Source of the DNA: Flavobacteriales bacterium
GTDB taxonomy: Bacteria; Bacteroidota; Bacteroidia; Flavobacteriales_D; Sanyastnellaceae
DNA length: 64,000 nt
Reading direction: 5' to 3'
Assembly (NCBI GenBank): GCA_022447625.1
Contig: JAKVAX010000007.1
Span: 62,001-126,000, forward strand
Part shown: piece by piece, positions 33,510-42,286 of the stretch
How positions within the stretch are numbered: the stretch's first letter is position 1
Layout of the letters: every line of letters begins with the position of its first letter
Position numbers and translations under genes: made by a program
Notes under the pieces: model-generated
What the model was told of the DNA's origin: nothing
What the model saw: only the letters and a program-made list of their open reading frames with translations
Database searches by the model: none

Positions 33510-34421
33510 TTAGAGTTTGTCAATGACATACATTATTTGAACGATCGGAAGGTAGATGAATGAAGCAAACATCAGGATTTTGGCGTCTTTGGTGTCGGTG
33601 CTCTTGTAAAGCTTCCATGCGTACCAGGCGAAGATGGCACCACAAGCAGCTACAACGGCTGCTCCCCAGTTACCGATCATTGGTGCCTCGGCGGGCAAAG
33701 CCCAAGGAAGTAAACTCACAGGGATTAGAACCATGCTATACAGAAAGATCTGGAAAGCAGATGACTTGGTACGACCTCCATTAAATGGAAGAAGCTTGTA
33801 CCCAGCCTTCGTGTAGTCTTCGTGCGCAACCCAAGCAATGGCCCAGAAGTGAGGGAATTGCCACATGAACTGCGTAGCAAACAAGGTTCCTGGTTCAACA
33901 TTGAAGTCACCAGTTGCGGCAACATATCCAAGCATTGGTGGAATCGCTCCAGGGAATGCTCCGATAAATACAGCAAGTGGACTACGTTGCTTCATAGGTG
34001 TGTACAAGAACACGTAGAAGAAGATGGCAATCGCTCCGAGAAGACCACTTAAAGGGTTGAGGAATTGCCACAAAATCAGGATTCCTGCGAGGCCACTGAC
34101 AGTAGCTAAGGTGATTCCCTCTGCCACACCCATTCTGCCAGTTGGAAGCGGGCGATTCTGTGTGCGTTTCATCAAGCCGTCAAGATCTCTCTCCCAGACT
34201 TGATTCAATCCGTTACTTGCTCCAGTGAGTAGGAATCCACCAACAACAAGGGCCGAAACAGCAAACCAACTGACTTGCTCAGCCCCCATGAGGTAGCCTA
34301 GGAATGATGACAGAACAACGATAAATGTCAGGCGCACCTTGAAAAAGGCGGCGATATCTTTCAATCGATCTCCGAAGGAGTAGCTACGAGAAATTGACTC
34401 AGCTGACTTTAGGTTCTCCAT
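33510..34421 (-). CDS. ctaB: Protoheme IX farnesyltransferase
   Basis: From the ATG at 34421 the protein has 303 residues, nine or so helices, and the UbiA-family motif GLNQVWERDLDGLMKRTQNRPLP (N-x3-E-x-D-x2-D with basic tail), followed by the second Asp-rich loop near WVAHEDYTKAGYKLLPF. It makes heme O from protoheme for the oxidase. A -7 box lies 10 bases upstream, so ctaB probably leads the whole block to 29418. Subunits I and II are not in the window. Confidence 0.95.
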   Translation of the reverse strand: MENLKSAESISRSYSFGDRLKDIAAFFKVRLTFIVVLSSFLGYLMGAEQVSWFAVSALVVGGFLLTGASNGLNQVWERDLDGLMKRTQNRPLPTGRMGVAEGITLATVSGLAGILILWQFLNPLSGLLGAIAIFFYVFLYTPMKQRSPLAVFIGAFPGAIPPMLGYVAATGDFNVEPGTLFATQFMWQFPHFWAIAWVAHEDYTKAGYKLLPFNGGRTKSSAFQIFLYSMVLIPVSLLPWALPAEAPMIGNWGAAVVAACGAIFAWYAWKLYKSTDTKDAKILMFASFIYLPIVQIMYVIDKL

Positions 34422-34430
34422 AATCGGGGG

Positions 34431-34438
34431 CAAAGTTA
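34431..34438 (-). promoter_or_regulatory. -7 promoter box for the ctaB-oxidase block
   Basis: The minus strand reads TAACTTTG, matching TAnnTTTG, 9 bases from the ctaB ATG. Confidence 0.5.
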
Positions 34439-34476
34439 CTTATAAAAACTATCTATTCCCCCGGATGTTGAATAAA

Positions 34477-35982
34477 TCAAATATCTCGGTATGGACGTAC
34501 CAAACTCGTCCTTACACCGACCATTAACCATGCATCAAATGGTGAATCCAGTGAGTTGAAGACTTTTCGAACGCCAATGCCACCCACGGCTGAAAGGCCA
34601 TAAAAGTCGAGCGGACGTTCATATTCTCCAATGAACTGCAGAAGGGTGTTCTTTTCTCCTTGCGCAATACGGTTGTCATAGGCTTGCCATGGATCGGCGT
34701 AAGAAGTGAAGACATCACCTCCATAGTTTAGTCCTTCTTTATCACGTCCAAAGCTTCCAAGAATGAAGGTGCCATGGAGTATTTCGTTTTCTCGAATCCA
34801 TTTCGCTCGTGAGACCCACTCAATGAAGTTGGTTTCAAGCGGGTGTGCTAATGATTGATTTAAATGGCCGTAGCTCTGCACTTCACTTCCGTGTGTATAG
34901 GTGAACGGACGAACCAAGTTGAATTCTGTTTGAAGCATCAGACTGTCTTTGAACAGGTCCCAGCTCTTTGCTCCAATTTGCCATGCAAACTTGTTGCCCC
35001 ACCAACCAGCGCCTCGTCGCAATTCTGCCATGAGGAATTCATCGAAATACAACTGCGTGTAAAGCTGAACTTTCGTAGTGATCTCAATGCGCATCTCCAG
35101 TCCTAGCAGTGCATTATCTGCTGAACCTTGAGCAAACTCAACCGGACGATAGAAGATGAATGGATTCAAATACGCTGGTTCAAATCCGCGTTGCGAAAGT
35201 GTGTCTTGGGCTTGCCAGACGATCGCCTCGTACAAGGTTAGGTTGACGCGATGATTGATGTTCCAGCTTAAGGAATGCAAGGCCATGTACTTACGACGTC
35301 GCTCCTGGGTGAGCTCGTCGAGGTTGTCCATACCGGTGAAAAGATTCGTGTATTTAATCTTCCACACTTTGGTGGTGAAACGTCCGTAGTAATAAGGAGC
35401 GGCATTGTTGCTGAGAATCATGGAACGGTATCCATTTCCCCAGAAGTGTTTGTCACGGCCGATGTCTAGATTGAAGAACTTTCCGATGCGCATTCCTGCA
35501 GAGGCAGTCCAGTAATGCGTTCCAAAGGCATCTCCAATAGGTGTGACTTCACCCAGCCCTGGCAGTGTTCGCTTGTGCTTTGCGAATAGCTGAAGGTGAT
35601 CAGGGAAGTACAAGTATCCAAACTGATAACCTGTATTGAGGTAAAAGCGATCATTGAAAACACCAGTGAAATGGGCTCCAAGTGATCCAAACCCTGCAAC
35701 GCCGAAGCTCGGGCTGGCAGAACCGCCACCCATTAAGTCTGCAACAGGTTTGATGGTGTATCTCAATCCGTCACCTTTCAAGAGGCTTGAGTCTGCTGTT
35801 AATGTCACTAGCGTGGAATCTAGGAACGGACTTAGCGGACGAATATGCGTGTGGTGTGGTTTGCTCGTATGAATACGATGCTCTGTTTCGCTCAGATTCT
35901 CCCAGTGCTGATAACCAGTAGGGATTTGCGATTCCGCGATCAGCGAAAAAAGAAAAAAGGCTAAAAGGATGCCGTATCTCAT
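34477..35982 (-). CDS. Capsule assembly Wzi-family outer-membrane protein
   Basis: The 501-residue protein has a signal peptide (MRYGILLAFFLFSLIAES) and a beta-rich body. It shares the segment DKHFWGNGYRSMILSNNAAPYY with the paralogue at 37188 ([22 protein letters not shown]), a hallmark of the Wzi/capsule assembly family. Wzi is a barrel that helps attach capsule to the cell surface. It overlaps the WecA-type gene by 4 bases. A 15-base variant of the iterated motif (35932-35946) lies in the signal peptide. Confidence 0.85.
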   Translation of the reverse strand: MRYGILLAFFLFSLIAESQIPTGYQHWENLSETEHRIHTSKPHHTHIRPLSPFLDSTLVTLTADSSLLKGDGLRYTIKPVADLMGGGSASPSFGVAGFGSLGAHFTGVFNDRFYLNTGYQFGYLYFPDHLQLFAKHKRTLPGLGEVTPIGDAFGTHYWTASAGMRIGKFFNLDIGRDKHFWGNGYRSMILSNNAAPYYYGRFTTKVWKIKYTNLFTGMDNLDELTQERRRKYMALHSLSWNINHRVNLTLYEAIVWQAQDTLSQRGFEPAYLNPFIFYRPVEFAQGSADNALLGLEMRIEITTKVQLYTQLYFDEFLMAELRRGAGWWGNKFAWQIGAKSWDLFKDSLMLQTEFNLVRPFTYTHGSEVQSYGHLNQSLAHPLETNFIEWVSRAKWIRENEILHGTFILGSFGRDKEGLNYGGDVFTSYADPWQAYDNRIAQGEKNTLLQFIGEYERPLDFYGLSAVGGIGVRKVFNSLDSPFDAWLMVGVRTSLVRPYRDI

Positions 35983-37097
35983 GCCGCCTGCTCTCCGATT
36001 TTTGCTTTCATCTTCTTTTCCTCCTTCGTTGGGATGAAGAAGATTCCTTGCGCTAATGCCAATGCCACACCTCCAACAATCAGGAAGCTAATATTCGGCC
36101 TATTCGCAGGCATCAAGAAAGCCAAGACGATGATGAATGCAGTATAACCATAAAGACACAATACCGTCTGACGATGGTTCAAGCCCAATGAGAGAAGGCG
36201 GTGGTGGATATGGTTCTTGTCAGCACTAAAAGGTGAGCGACCTTGAATAGTGCGAATAAAGAATACGCGGATGGTGTCAATCAATGGATAAGCGAGAATA
36301 GCCATAGCCAGTACGGGCTTGGATACTCCACGAATTTCTGCTGGAAGACGGTCAACAGGGAAATCAATCATCTGTGTAGCCAAGACATAAATGACCACAC
36401 CGATGGTTAAGGAGCCGGAGTCTCCCATGAATATTCGGGCGGGATTGAAGTTGAAGACCAGGAAGCCCAACAAGGCTCCTCCAAGACCAGCTGCTAGCAA
36501 GGCTAACGGGAGGTCCATGGTTTGGTAGAACCAGTAGGCAAAAGTGAAACTAGCTATCAGTCCAATTCCTCCTGCGAGTCCGTCTACCCCATCGATCAAG
36601 TTGATCGCATTTACAATCACGATATAAACAAAAACAGAGAAGAGGTAGCTGATGTAATCAGGCATATCGTTGATTCCGAACAGTCCACAGAAATCACGGA
36701 TTCGGATGTCAGCCATAAATACCAGAATAGCACCAACAACCATGTGAACCATGAGTTTCTTACTCGGGCTCACACCAATGATGTCATCTTTCAACCCAAG
36801 GAAGAATAAGATGAACATGCTGGCCACAAGGAATTTGAATTCGTGCAGTGCGCGCAGTGGATCGTAAACCATTCCTAGTTCGTAGGCACTAGAAGAAGGG
36901 AACCACAGACTGAACCCAAGAATAGTTCCGGCGAAAATGAGGATACCCCCAATCGTCGGTACACTTCGTCGGTGAAGCTTACGCTTGTCACCAGGTTCAT
37001 CAACCAGGTGCTTGAGTTTCGCCACCTTAATCAATGAAGGCATGGCGATGATCACCAAGAATAGTGCGGTCAGGAAGCCAAGTGCGATCTCTTTCAC
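35979..37097 (-). CDS. Undecaprenyl-phosphate sugar-1-phosphate transferase (WecA-type)
   Basis: The 372-residue protein has about ten helices and the family motifs: DEPGDKRKLHRRSVPTIGG (residues 34-52), NAINLIDGVDGLAGG, FNFNPARIFMGDSGSLTIG and DKNHIHHRLLSLG. It should start a glycan repeat unit by moving HexNAc-1-phosphate to the lipid carrier. The start is a GTG at 37097. It sits between the two Wzi-type genes and overlaps the downstream one by 4 bases. The exact sugar is not shown. Confidence 0.93.
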   Translation of the reverse strand: MKEIALGFLTALFLVIIAMPSLIKVAKLKHLVDEPGDKRKLHRRSVPTIGGILIFAGTILGFSLWFPSSSAYELGMVYDPLRALHEFKFLVASMFILFFLGLKDDIIGVSPSKKLMVHMVVGAILVFMADIRIRDFCGLFGINDMPDYISYLFSVFVYIVIVNAINLIDGVDGLAGGIGLIASFTFAYWFYQTMDLPLALLAAGLGGALLGFLVFNFNPARIFMGDSGSLTIGVVIYVLATQMIDFPVDRLPAEIRGVSKPVLAMAILAYPLIDTIRVFFIRTIQGRSPFSADKNHIHHRLLSLGLNHRQTVLCLYGYTAFIIVLAFLMPANRPNISFLIVGGVALALAQGIFFIPTKEEKKMKAKIGEQAA

Positions 37098-37187
37098 GAT
37101 TGTACGCTTTGTTCAAAATTAGGCAAACCCTAGTGGAATGCCATGTAAGTATTTCCCACTATTCCATGTAAGCTATGTCGTAAGTGC

Positions 37188-38741
37188 TTAAATGTCATAG
37201 TATCTATTAAAGAGAGCCAGACGGAATTGCATGTAGTAGTACGAGCTATTTAGAGCACCTGTCTCTGTCTCTCGACTTCGCCAACTCCATCCGAGTATCA
37301 TGTTCAAATTTGTTGTCGGGTTCATCAGGTACCCAAAGCGTAAATCGCTCAAGAGGGTGGTTCCTGGTTCATGCAACGATGAAAGCACAATGTCAGGGGG
37401 CACTGCAATGTTCCCTCGGTTTCCACCGTCATGAATCTGGTACACACCTTTCCATTCTGACCATAATCGCTTCACGCCATGGCGCAGAATCACCACGTAT
37501 TCCTTGAAATTCGTGCCGAGAGGGTGTGCTAAACCCTGATTCATATGAGAGTACGATTGCAACGGATTCCGGTGAGTGAAGATGCCTTGGCCACCCTCGT
37601 TGTACTCAAATTGCAAACTCATATTGTGGAAGGGAAACTCTCTCCAATGAAAGCCAGCTTGGAAACCAGTGAACCGTAATTCTTCCTGATCGGCAACTCC
37701 TTGTCCGTACAAATACAGATGGTCTGTAATCTTTGCTTTCAGATTCACCCCGACCACGGAATTCTGCAAACTGTCTAGGCCATAGATGCCAGTAGCAGCA
37801 AATGGCACGGGAATAAAGAACGGCGCAGGATAGGCCTTTGTACCGGTGGAGTCCCAACGCTGCCAAATCACTCCTTCATACAAGCCCACCTCAAAGCGAG
37901 GATGCGGGATGATATTCAAATAGCGGAAGGTGAATCCTTTTTTCTTGAAAAGTGATTCCGGGACTTCCCCCAAGGGCAGTCGCTCAAGATTGTTCAATTC
38001 GGCATTGACGGAGGTGAATTGAATCCTGTTTTTCCAAAAAGTTCCTTGTAAACGTAAGAACGGATAGTTAAAAGCAACATCTGAGAGGAGCATTGAACGG
38101 TAGCCATTCCCAATGAAGTGCTTGCCTTGTCCAAAATGTACTTGAAGCCAATCAGTGGCTTTGACACTCACTATTCCCGTAGCAGAGTTGTAGTCTCTAG
38201 CGTTTGACTCCAGTTCCTTAAATCGACCTTGCCCTGGGATAACCGCGAGGGAGTCAGTCAAATTGAACATCCAGTTTCTGAACTGGGTCTGGTTTTCAAA
38301 GACGGTGGCATGAATTCCCACGCGTTCTCCAATTTGACCGTAGAAGGCTAGGCCTCGGGTATTGTTGAAGATTTGAACCGTGTCTTGCCAAGATGAGGTG
38401 TCGCCAAAATCGCGACCGAGGTTGAGATCAAGAACGATATCCATGTAGAACTGAAAGTCGTCTTCTTCAATTTGGATGAGATGATCGCGGTGGAATTTAA
38501 CCTCCGCAGTGTTGAAGTAACGACGGTCACAAATGTCGAAGCGCGGCACACTATCCCAAGTGAATTGGTCGTAGTGAAACGGCTTCATTGACGTGTGGAG
38601 CGTAGTATCTATGCCAGAAATAGACCACTCAATAGCCGTGGTCATGTGGCGCTCCAATGGGGTTTGAAAAATCTGGGCTGAAACGGAAGTTCCAACCAAA
38701 AGGGTGCATAGGGTGATTGCGTACGTTAAGCTGCGAATCAC
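37188..38741 (-). CDS. Second Wzi-family capsule assembly protein
   Basis: The 517-residue protein starts at a GTG, with signal peptide [22 protein letters not shown]. It has the [20 protein letters not shown] signature and ends in an aromatic strand ([16 protein letters not shown]), as expected for an outer-membrane barrel. Its start overlaps the fcl stop by 4 bases, so it is probably co-transcribed. It is a diverged paralogue of the protein at 34477. Confidence 0.85.
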   Translation of the reverse strand: MIRSLTYAITLCTLLVGTSVSAQIFQTPLERHMTTAIEWSISGIDTTLHTSMKPFHYDQFTWDSVPRFDICDRRYFNTAEVKFHRDHLIQIEEDDFQFYMDIVLDLNLGRDFGDTSSWQDTVQIFNNTRGLAFYGQIGERVGIHATVFENQTQFRNWMFNLTDSLAVIPGQGRFKELESNARDYNSATGIVSVKATDWLQVHFGQGKHFIGNGYRSMLLSDVAFNYPFLRLQGTFWKNRIQFTSVNAELNNLERLPLGEVPESLFKKKGFTFRYLNIIPHPRFEVGLYEGVIWQRWDSTGTKAYPAPFFIPVPFAATGIYGLDSLQNSVVGVNLKAKITDHLYLYGQGVADQEELRFTGFQAGFHWREFPFHNMSLQFEYNEGGQGIFTHRNPLQSYSHMNQGLAHPLGTNFKEYVVILRHGVKRLWSEWKGVYQIHDGGNRGNIAVPPDIVLSSLHEPGTTLLSDLRFGYLMNPTTNLNMILGWSWRSRETETGALNSSYYYMQFRLALFNRYYDI

Positions 38742-39670
38742 GCGAAGTCGAGTTGCTTAAAGTCTTCGTACACCATGGCAATACCTTCCTTCAGGTCAAT
38801 TTCGTGCTTCCAGCCCATGCCGTTAATCAATCCAACGTTCATGAGTTTACGCGGAGTTCCATCAGGTTTGGTTGCATCCCATGCAATTTCGCCTTCGAAA
38901 CCAACGGTTTGTTTAATGGTTTCTGCGAGTTCTTTAATCGTTACATCAACACCGGTTCCAATGTTCACGAAGAGTTTTTCGTCGTAATTCTTCATCAAGA
39001 ACATGCATGCCTTTGCGAGGTCGTTCACATGTAAGAACTCACGTTTCGGTGATCCTGAACCCCAAACCGGTACGCTGGGATGACCTTCTTCTTTCGCTGT
39101 ATGGAACTTGCGAATCAGCGCAGGAAGAACGTGAGAGGTCTGCAGGTCGTAATTGTCATTAGGGCCATACAAGTTGGTTGGCATGGCTGAAATGAAATTG
39201 CAGCCGTATTGATCTCGGTAGGCTTCGCAAAGCTTGATGCCCGCGATTTTAGCAATGGCGTATGGTTCGTTTGTTGGCTCGAGTGACCCCGTGAGCAAAG
39301 CGTTTTCAGTCAAAGGTTGCTCAGCGAATTTCGGGTAGATGCAAGAGCTTCCAAGGAAAAGGAGTTTTGTCACCTTGTGCACGTAACTCGCGTGAATGAT
39401 GTTCGATTCAATCATCAAGTTGTTGTACAGGAATTCCGCGCGATAAATATTGTTGGCGTGAATGCCGCCTACTTTGGCTGCCGCCAAGAGTACGTAATCG
39501 GGTTTCTCCGTTTCGAAGAACGCGTTCACCTTGGCTTGATCCATCAAGTCAAGTTCTGAAGACGTGCGGTAAACAATGTTGTTGAACCCTTCGGATTCTA
39601 ACTGACGAACGATTGCTGAGCCCACCATTCCTCGGTGACCTGCAACGTAAATCTTGCTCGATTTTTCCAC
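38738..39670 (-). CDS. fcl: GDP-L-fucose synthase
   Basis: The 310-residue extended SDR begins at a GTG; an in-frame TAA lies directly before it, so no other upstream start is possible. It has the NADP loop [16 protein letters not shown], the [15 protein letters not shown] segment with the active Ser, the [12 protein letters not shown] Tyr-x3-Lys motif, and [10 protein letters not shown]. It carries out the epimerase and reductase steps that finish GDP-L-fucose. It pairs functionally with gmd at 18557. Confidence 0.96.
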   Translation of the reverse strand: MEKSSKIYVAGHRGMVGSAIVRQLESEGFNNIVYRTSSELDLMDQAKVNAFFETEKPDYVLLAAAKVGGIHANNIYRAEFLYNNLMIESNIIHASYVHKVTKLLFLGSSCIYPKFAEQPLTENALLTGSLEPTNEPYAIAKIAGIKLCEAYRDQYGCNFISAMPTNLYGPNDNYDLQTSHVLPALIRKFHTAKEEGHPSVPVWGSGSPKREFLHVNDLAKACMFLMKNYDEKLFVNIGTGVDVTIKELAETIKQTVGFEGEIAWDATKPDGTPRKLMNVGLINGMGWKHEIDLKEGIAMVYEDFKQLDFA

Positions 39671-39693
39671 TTAGCTAAGTTCCAATTTCAAAG

Positions 39694-39701
39694 CAAAATT
39701 A
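39694..39701 (-). promoter_or_regulatory. -7 promoter box for fcl
   Basis: The minus strand reads TAATTTTG, a TAnnTTTG match, 24 bases before the fcl start. A near copy of the iterated motif lies 16 bases further upstream (39717). Confidence 0.45.
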
Positions 39702-39716
39702 CGTCGAATAGTACGA

Positions 39717-39730
39717 TTCCGCGCTAGCGT
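39717..39730 (-). repeat. Iterated 14-bp motif, 13/14 intergenic copy
   Basis: ACGCTAGCGCGGAA in the gap between the ligase gene and fcl, the only clear copy outside genes. It sits just upstream of the fcl -7 box. Confidence 0.65.
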
Positions 39731-39766
39731 GAAAAGAAGCATTGAACGAATTAATGTTCAAAGCCT

Positions 39767-41224
39767 TTAGAGGGAAATTTTCCCAGCCTGTTCTTCCTCT
39801 GGCTTCTCTTTGCCATTGTGAAAGATGTCTACCGCAACCAATACCGCAATAAATCCCCAAAAAGGAGCACTGGCTTTGTCGGTGTCGAGGTAGTTATTCA
39901 AGACTCCGTGAACGAAGTAGGTGATCAAGCCTAAGAAAGAGCTGAAGATGATCAGTTTGAGTTCGTAAGAAGTGTTGGTATATGCGAGTCTAAAGGCTAA
40001 CGCCGAAATCAATAAGACCAAAAAGACCATATTGGCCATTCCTAAAACGCCCTGCTCACTTAACGGACCCAGATATTCTGAGTGAGCATTCCCACCATCG
40101 GCATTGTTGGTGCTAATGATGGTCAAATCTTGACTACGCTGGAAGGGAGCGTAAACGAATTGGTAAACCCCAGGGCCCCAACCGACAACTGGTCGTTGTT
40201 CGAACATCGCTAGTGCGCAATTCCAGCGATTCAAGCGTTCGAGGTTGGAAGCATCACTTGATACGTTCGAGATGGATTCAACGTGCTCTGCTAAATCATC
40301 TGACGAGTCTTGTTTGTTTCGCTCTAGGGAGATTAAGAGCTGGTCTTGCGCTACCCAAACGAAACTTACCAAGGCGGCAAACACTACCACAAGGGTGCGT
40401 AGTTTGATACGTAGCAACATGAAAACCATCAAAGCCCCAGCAGCGGCAATGCTCACCCACGCTGCGCGCGTATATGATAGGATGATACCAATGCAGAGAA
40501 CTCCAAAGAAGATTAGAAGAATGGCACGAAGCAGTGGATTCATCTTGCGGCTCAGCAGCATGGCAACAGCCACAGGGAAGAACATCGCCAGCACAGCCCC
40601 ATAAGAGGTGTGGTCTTTAAAGAATGGCTCCATTACCCAGTGGCCAGGGTCTTTTTCAAAACCATAGCCGGCATGTCGGATCACAGTATAAGAAATCACC
40701 CCAATGAGCGGGATGAGGTAGGTCAGGTAGAATTTTCGGATGTTCCCGAAATTCTGGAAGATGTGAACCATTATGAAGTAGAACCCAGCAATGAACCACA
40801 TCTTTACCAAAAGAAACTTGAGGGAAACGACGGGCATTTCGCTGGTTAGACTCGTGATGGCCATCCACGCCAAATAGAAATACAGGAACAAGCTGACAGG
40901 ATGAAGAAAGATTCTTCGGTCAATACTTTTTCCACTCAGAAGCTTGAAGATGAATATGATCAGAACCCCTGCTAATAAGGGTTCTGTGGGGAGATAGAAG
41001 CCTATTCCTCCTAGGTCCATTTGTTCCAGGTTCAAACTGAATGGAACACAGGCTACGATGAAGAACATGAGCCAATCAAGACGCATGAATGCAGCCCAAA
41101 CAATAGCGAGTACAAGCGGCAGCAAGGCGAAGAAATAGAACTCTAGGGCAACACACACTGCATTCATTGCAATGAATGCACCGGCGGTGATCCAGTTCCA
41201 TAAATGTTGCTGACGAGTGATCAT
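39767..41224 (-). CDS. O-antigen ligase/polymerase family membrane protein (Wzy/WaaL)
   Basis: The 485-residue protein has about twelve hydrophobic helices and the Wzy_C loop motif near residues 350-390: RPVVGWGPGVYQFVYAPF and NADGGNAHSEYLGPLSEQGVLG. This loop with Arg and His residues is typical of O-antigen ligases and polymerases. It should polymerise glycan repeat units or join the glycan to a lipid; which of the two cannot be told. It starts one base after the stop of the split Wzz gene. Confidence 0.9.
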   Translation of the reverse strand: MITRQQHLWNWITAGAFIAMNAVCVALEFYFFALLPLVLAIVWAAFMRLDWLMFFIVACVPFSLNLEQMDLGGIGFYLPTEPLLAGVLIIFIFKLLSGKSIDRRIFLHPVSLFLYFYLAWMAITSLTSEMPVVSLKFLLVKMWFIAGFYFIMVHIFQNFGNIRKFYLTYLIPLIGVISYTVIRHAGYGFEKDPGHWVMEPFFKDHTSYGAVLAMFFPVAVAMLLSRKMNPLLRAILLIFFGVLCIGIILSYTRAAWVSIAAAGALMVFMLLRIKLRTLVVVFAALVSFVWVAQDQLLISLERNKQDSSDDLAEHVESISNVSSDASNLERLNRWNCALAMFEQRPVVGWGPGVYQFVYAPFQRSQDLTIISTNNADGGNAHSEYLGPLSEQGVLGMANMVFLVLLISALAFRLAYTNTSYELKLIIFSSFLGLITYFVHGVLNNYLDTDKASAPFWGFIAVLVAVDIFHNGKEKPEEEQAGKISL

Positions 41225-41225
41225 C

Positions 41226-41417
41226 TTAGATACGCCCTTCGCTCTTCAACTTGCGGTAGTTCTCGAAGGTCAGGATGGCGATCACCGAGAATACAAATGC
41301 TGAAAGCACGCTCATTGCTACAATCAACCAACGCACCGGGTAGGCCTTCTTATCTGCAGCAGCAGCGCGGTCTACGATGAATGTTGATGGCAGCTTAGAA
41401 GTAGCATCAATCTGCAT
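41226..41417 (-). pseudogene. C-terminal fragment of Wzz chain-length regulator
   Basis: The 63-residue frame begins MQIDATSKLPSTFIVDRA and holds one membrane helix (WLIVAMSVLSAFVFSVIAIL). It corresponds to the end of a Wzz/BexD protein, which has a second helix just like this. It is in the same frame as the larger part upstream and begins with ATG directly after its TAG stop (41418-41420). It may be expressed by restart, or the gene may be broken. Confidence 0.8.
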
Positions 41418-42251
41418 CTAATCGTAACGCTTCTTCAGAATGGCTTCACGGTCATAGGCTGCTTCCAATAGGTTGGTCAGCTTATTGAAGGCATTCGCGT
41501 GTCCTGAAATGATGACCATTTTTTCGCGAATGTTTTCTGCACGTGCAGGTTGCCCTTCAGCAAGAGCCGTTGCGTATTGGTCGTTCAATCCCTCAATCTG
41601 CGTGATGTAGTCATAGATCCCGAGGTCATAAAGTACCCCCATGGAATCTTCCATGATGCGAATCTCTTCTTGCACTTGATGGTATGAACTCTTCGCGTAC
41701 TGGAAAGCGTCATTTGCACGTGCATTACGCATGTCGTTGGCTACTGAATCTGTCAAGTAAGCAATGTCGTTGGCTATATCACGCGCCAAGGTGTTCAGCT
41801 TGTCTAACACTTCGATCTCGATCGACCCGAATTTCGTGAGACGCGTAGATACGTTTCCGTCGTATTCTTTCTGCATCAAGGTATTCGCTCCAGGGGTGTC
41901 GCGCTCAATTTCGTAGTGGTCCCAGAGGTTGTGCTTTTCAATGATTCGAATACGAATACGGTCTGAATTCATGATCTGAAGCAGACGCTCAGCATCTTCC
42001 TTTTCACCGTATTCAAGAAGGTCATTCTTCTTCGTTTCCTCGTAGAACTGCTCACCGATCGAGTGTTGTGGTGTGGCAAACATGACCACCGCAGACCGGA
42101 ATTTCTCTTCGATGATAAATGATGCGATAGCCGCAGCTACGGCAGCGATGAAACAAATACCGACTAAATAGAATCGCCATTTGAATAGGAAAACAAGCAG
42201 GTTGGTGGAGTCCAGGGAAGTCCCTGAGTTGTTGGTTGTCTCTGACTGCAT
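41418..42251 (-). pseudogene. N-terminal part of Wzz chain-length regulator, ended by an amber codon
   Basis: From the ATG at 42251 the protein has 277 residues: a cytosolic tail, a first membrane helix (FYLVGICFIAAVAAAIASFII), and a periplasmic coiled-coil region with ILKKRYD at the end. It lacks the second helix, which is coded directly behind the TAG in the same frame. Readthrough would give about 341 residues, a normal Wzz size. Wzz proteins set the length of surface glycan chains. The neighbouring wzy and wzx genes fit. A TTG at 42257 is less likely as the start. Confidence 0.8.
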
Positions 42252-42273
42252 GGTCAAGGGTCAAAAGTTTTGG

Positions 42274-42281
42274 CAAAAGTA
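42274..42281 (-). promoter_or_regulatory. -7 promoter box for the wzz-wzy genes
   Basis: The minus strand reads TACTTTTG, matching TAnnTTTG, 22 bases before the Wzz ATG, in the gap after the flippase gene. Confidence 0.45.
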
Positions 42282-42286
42282 AGGGT

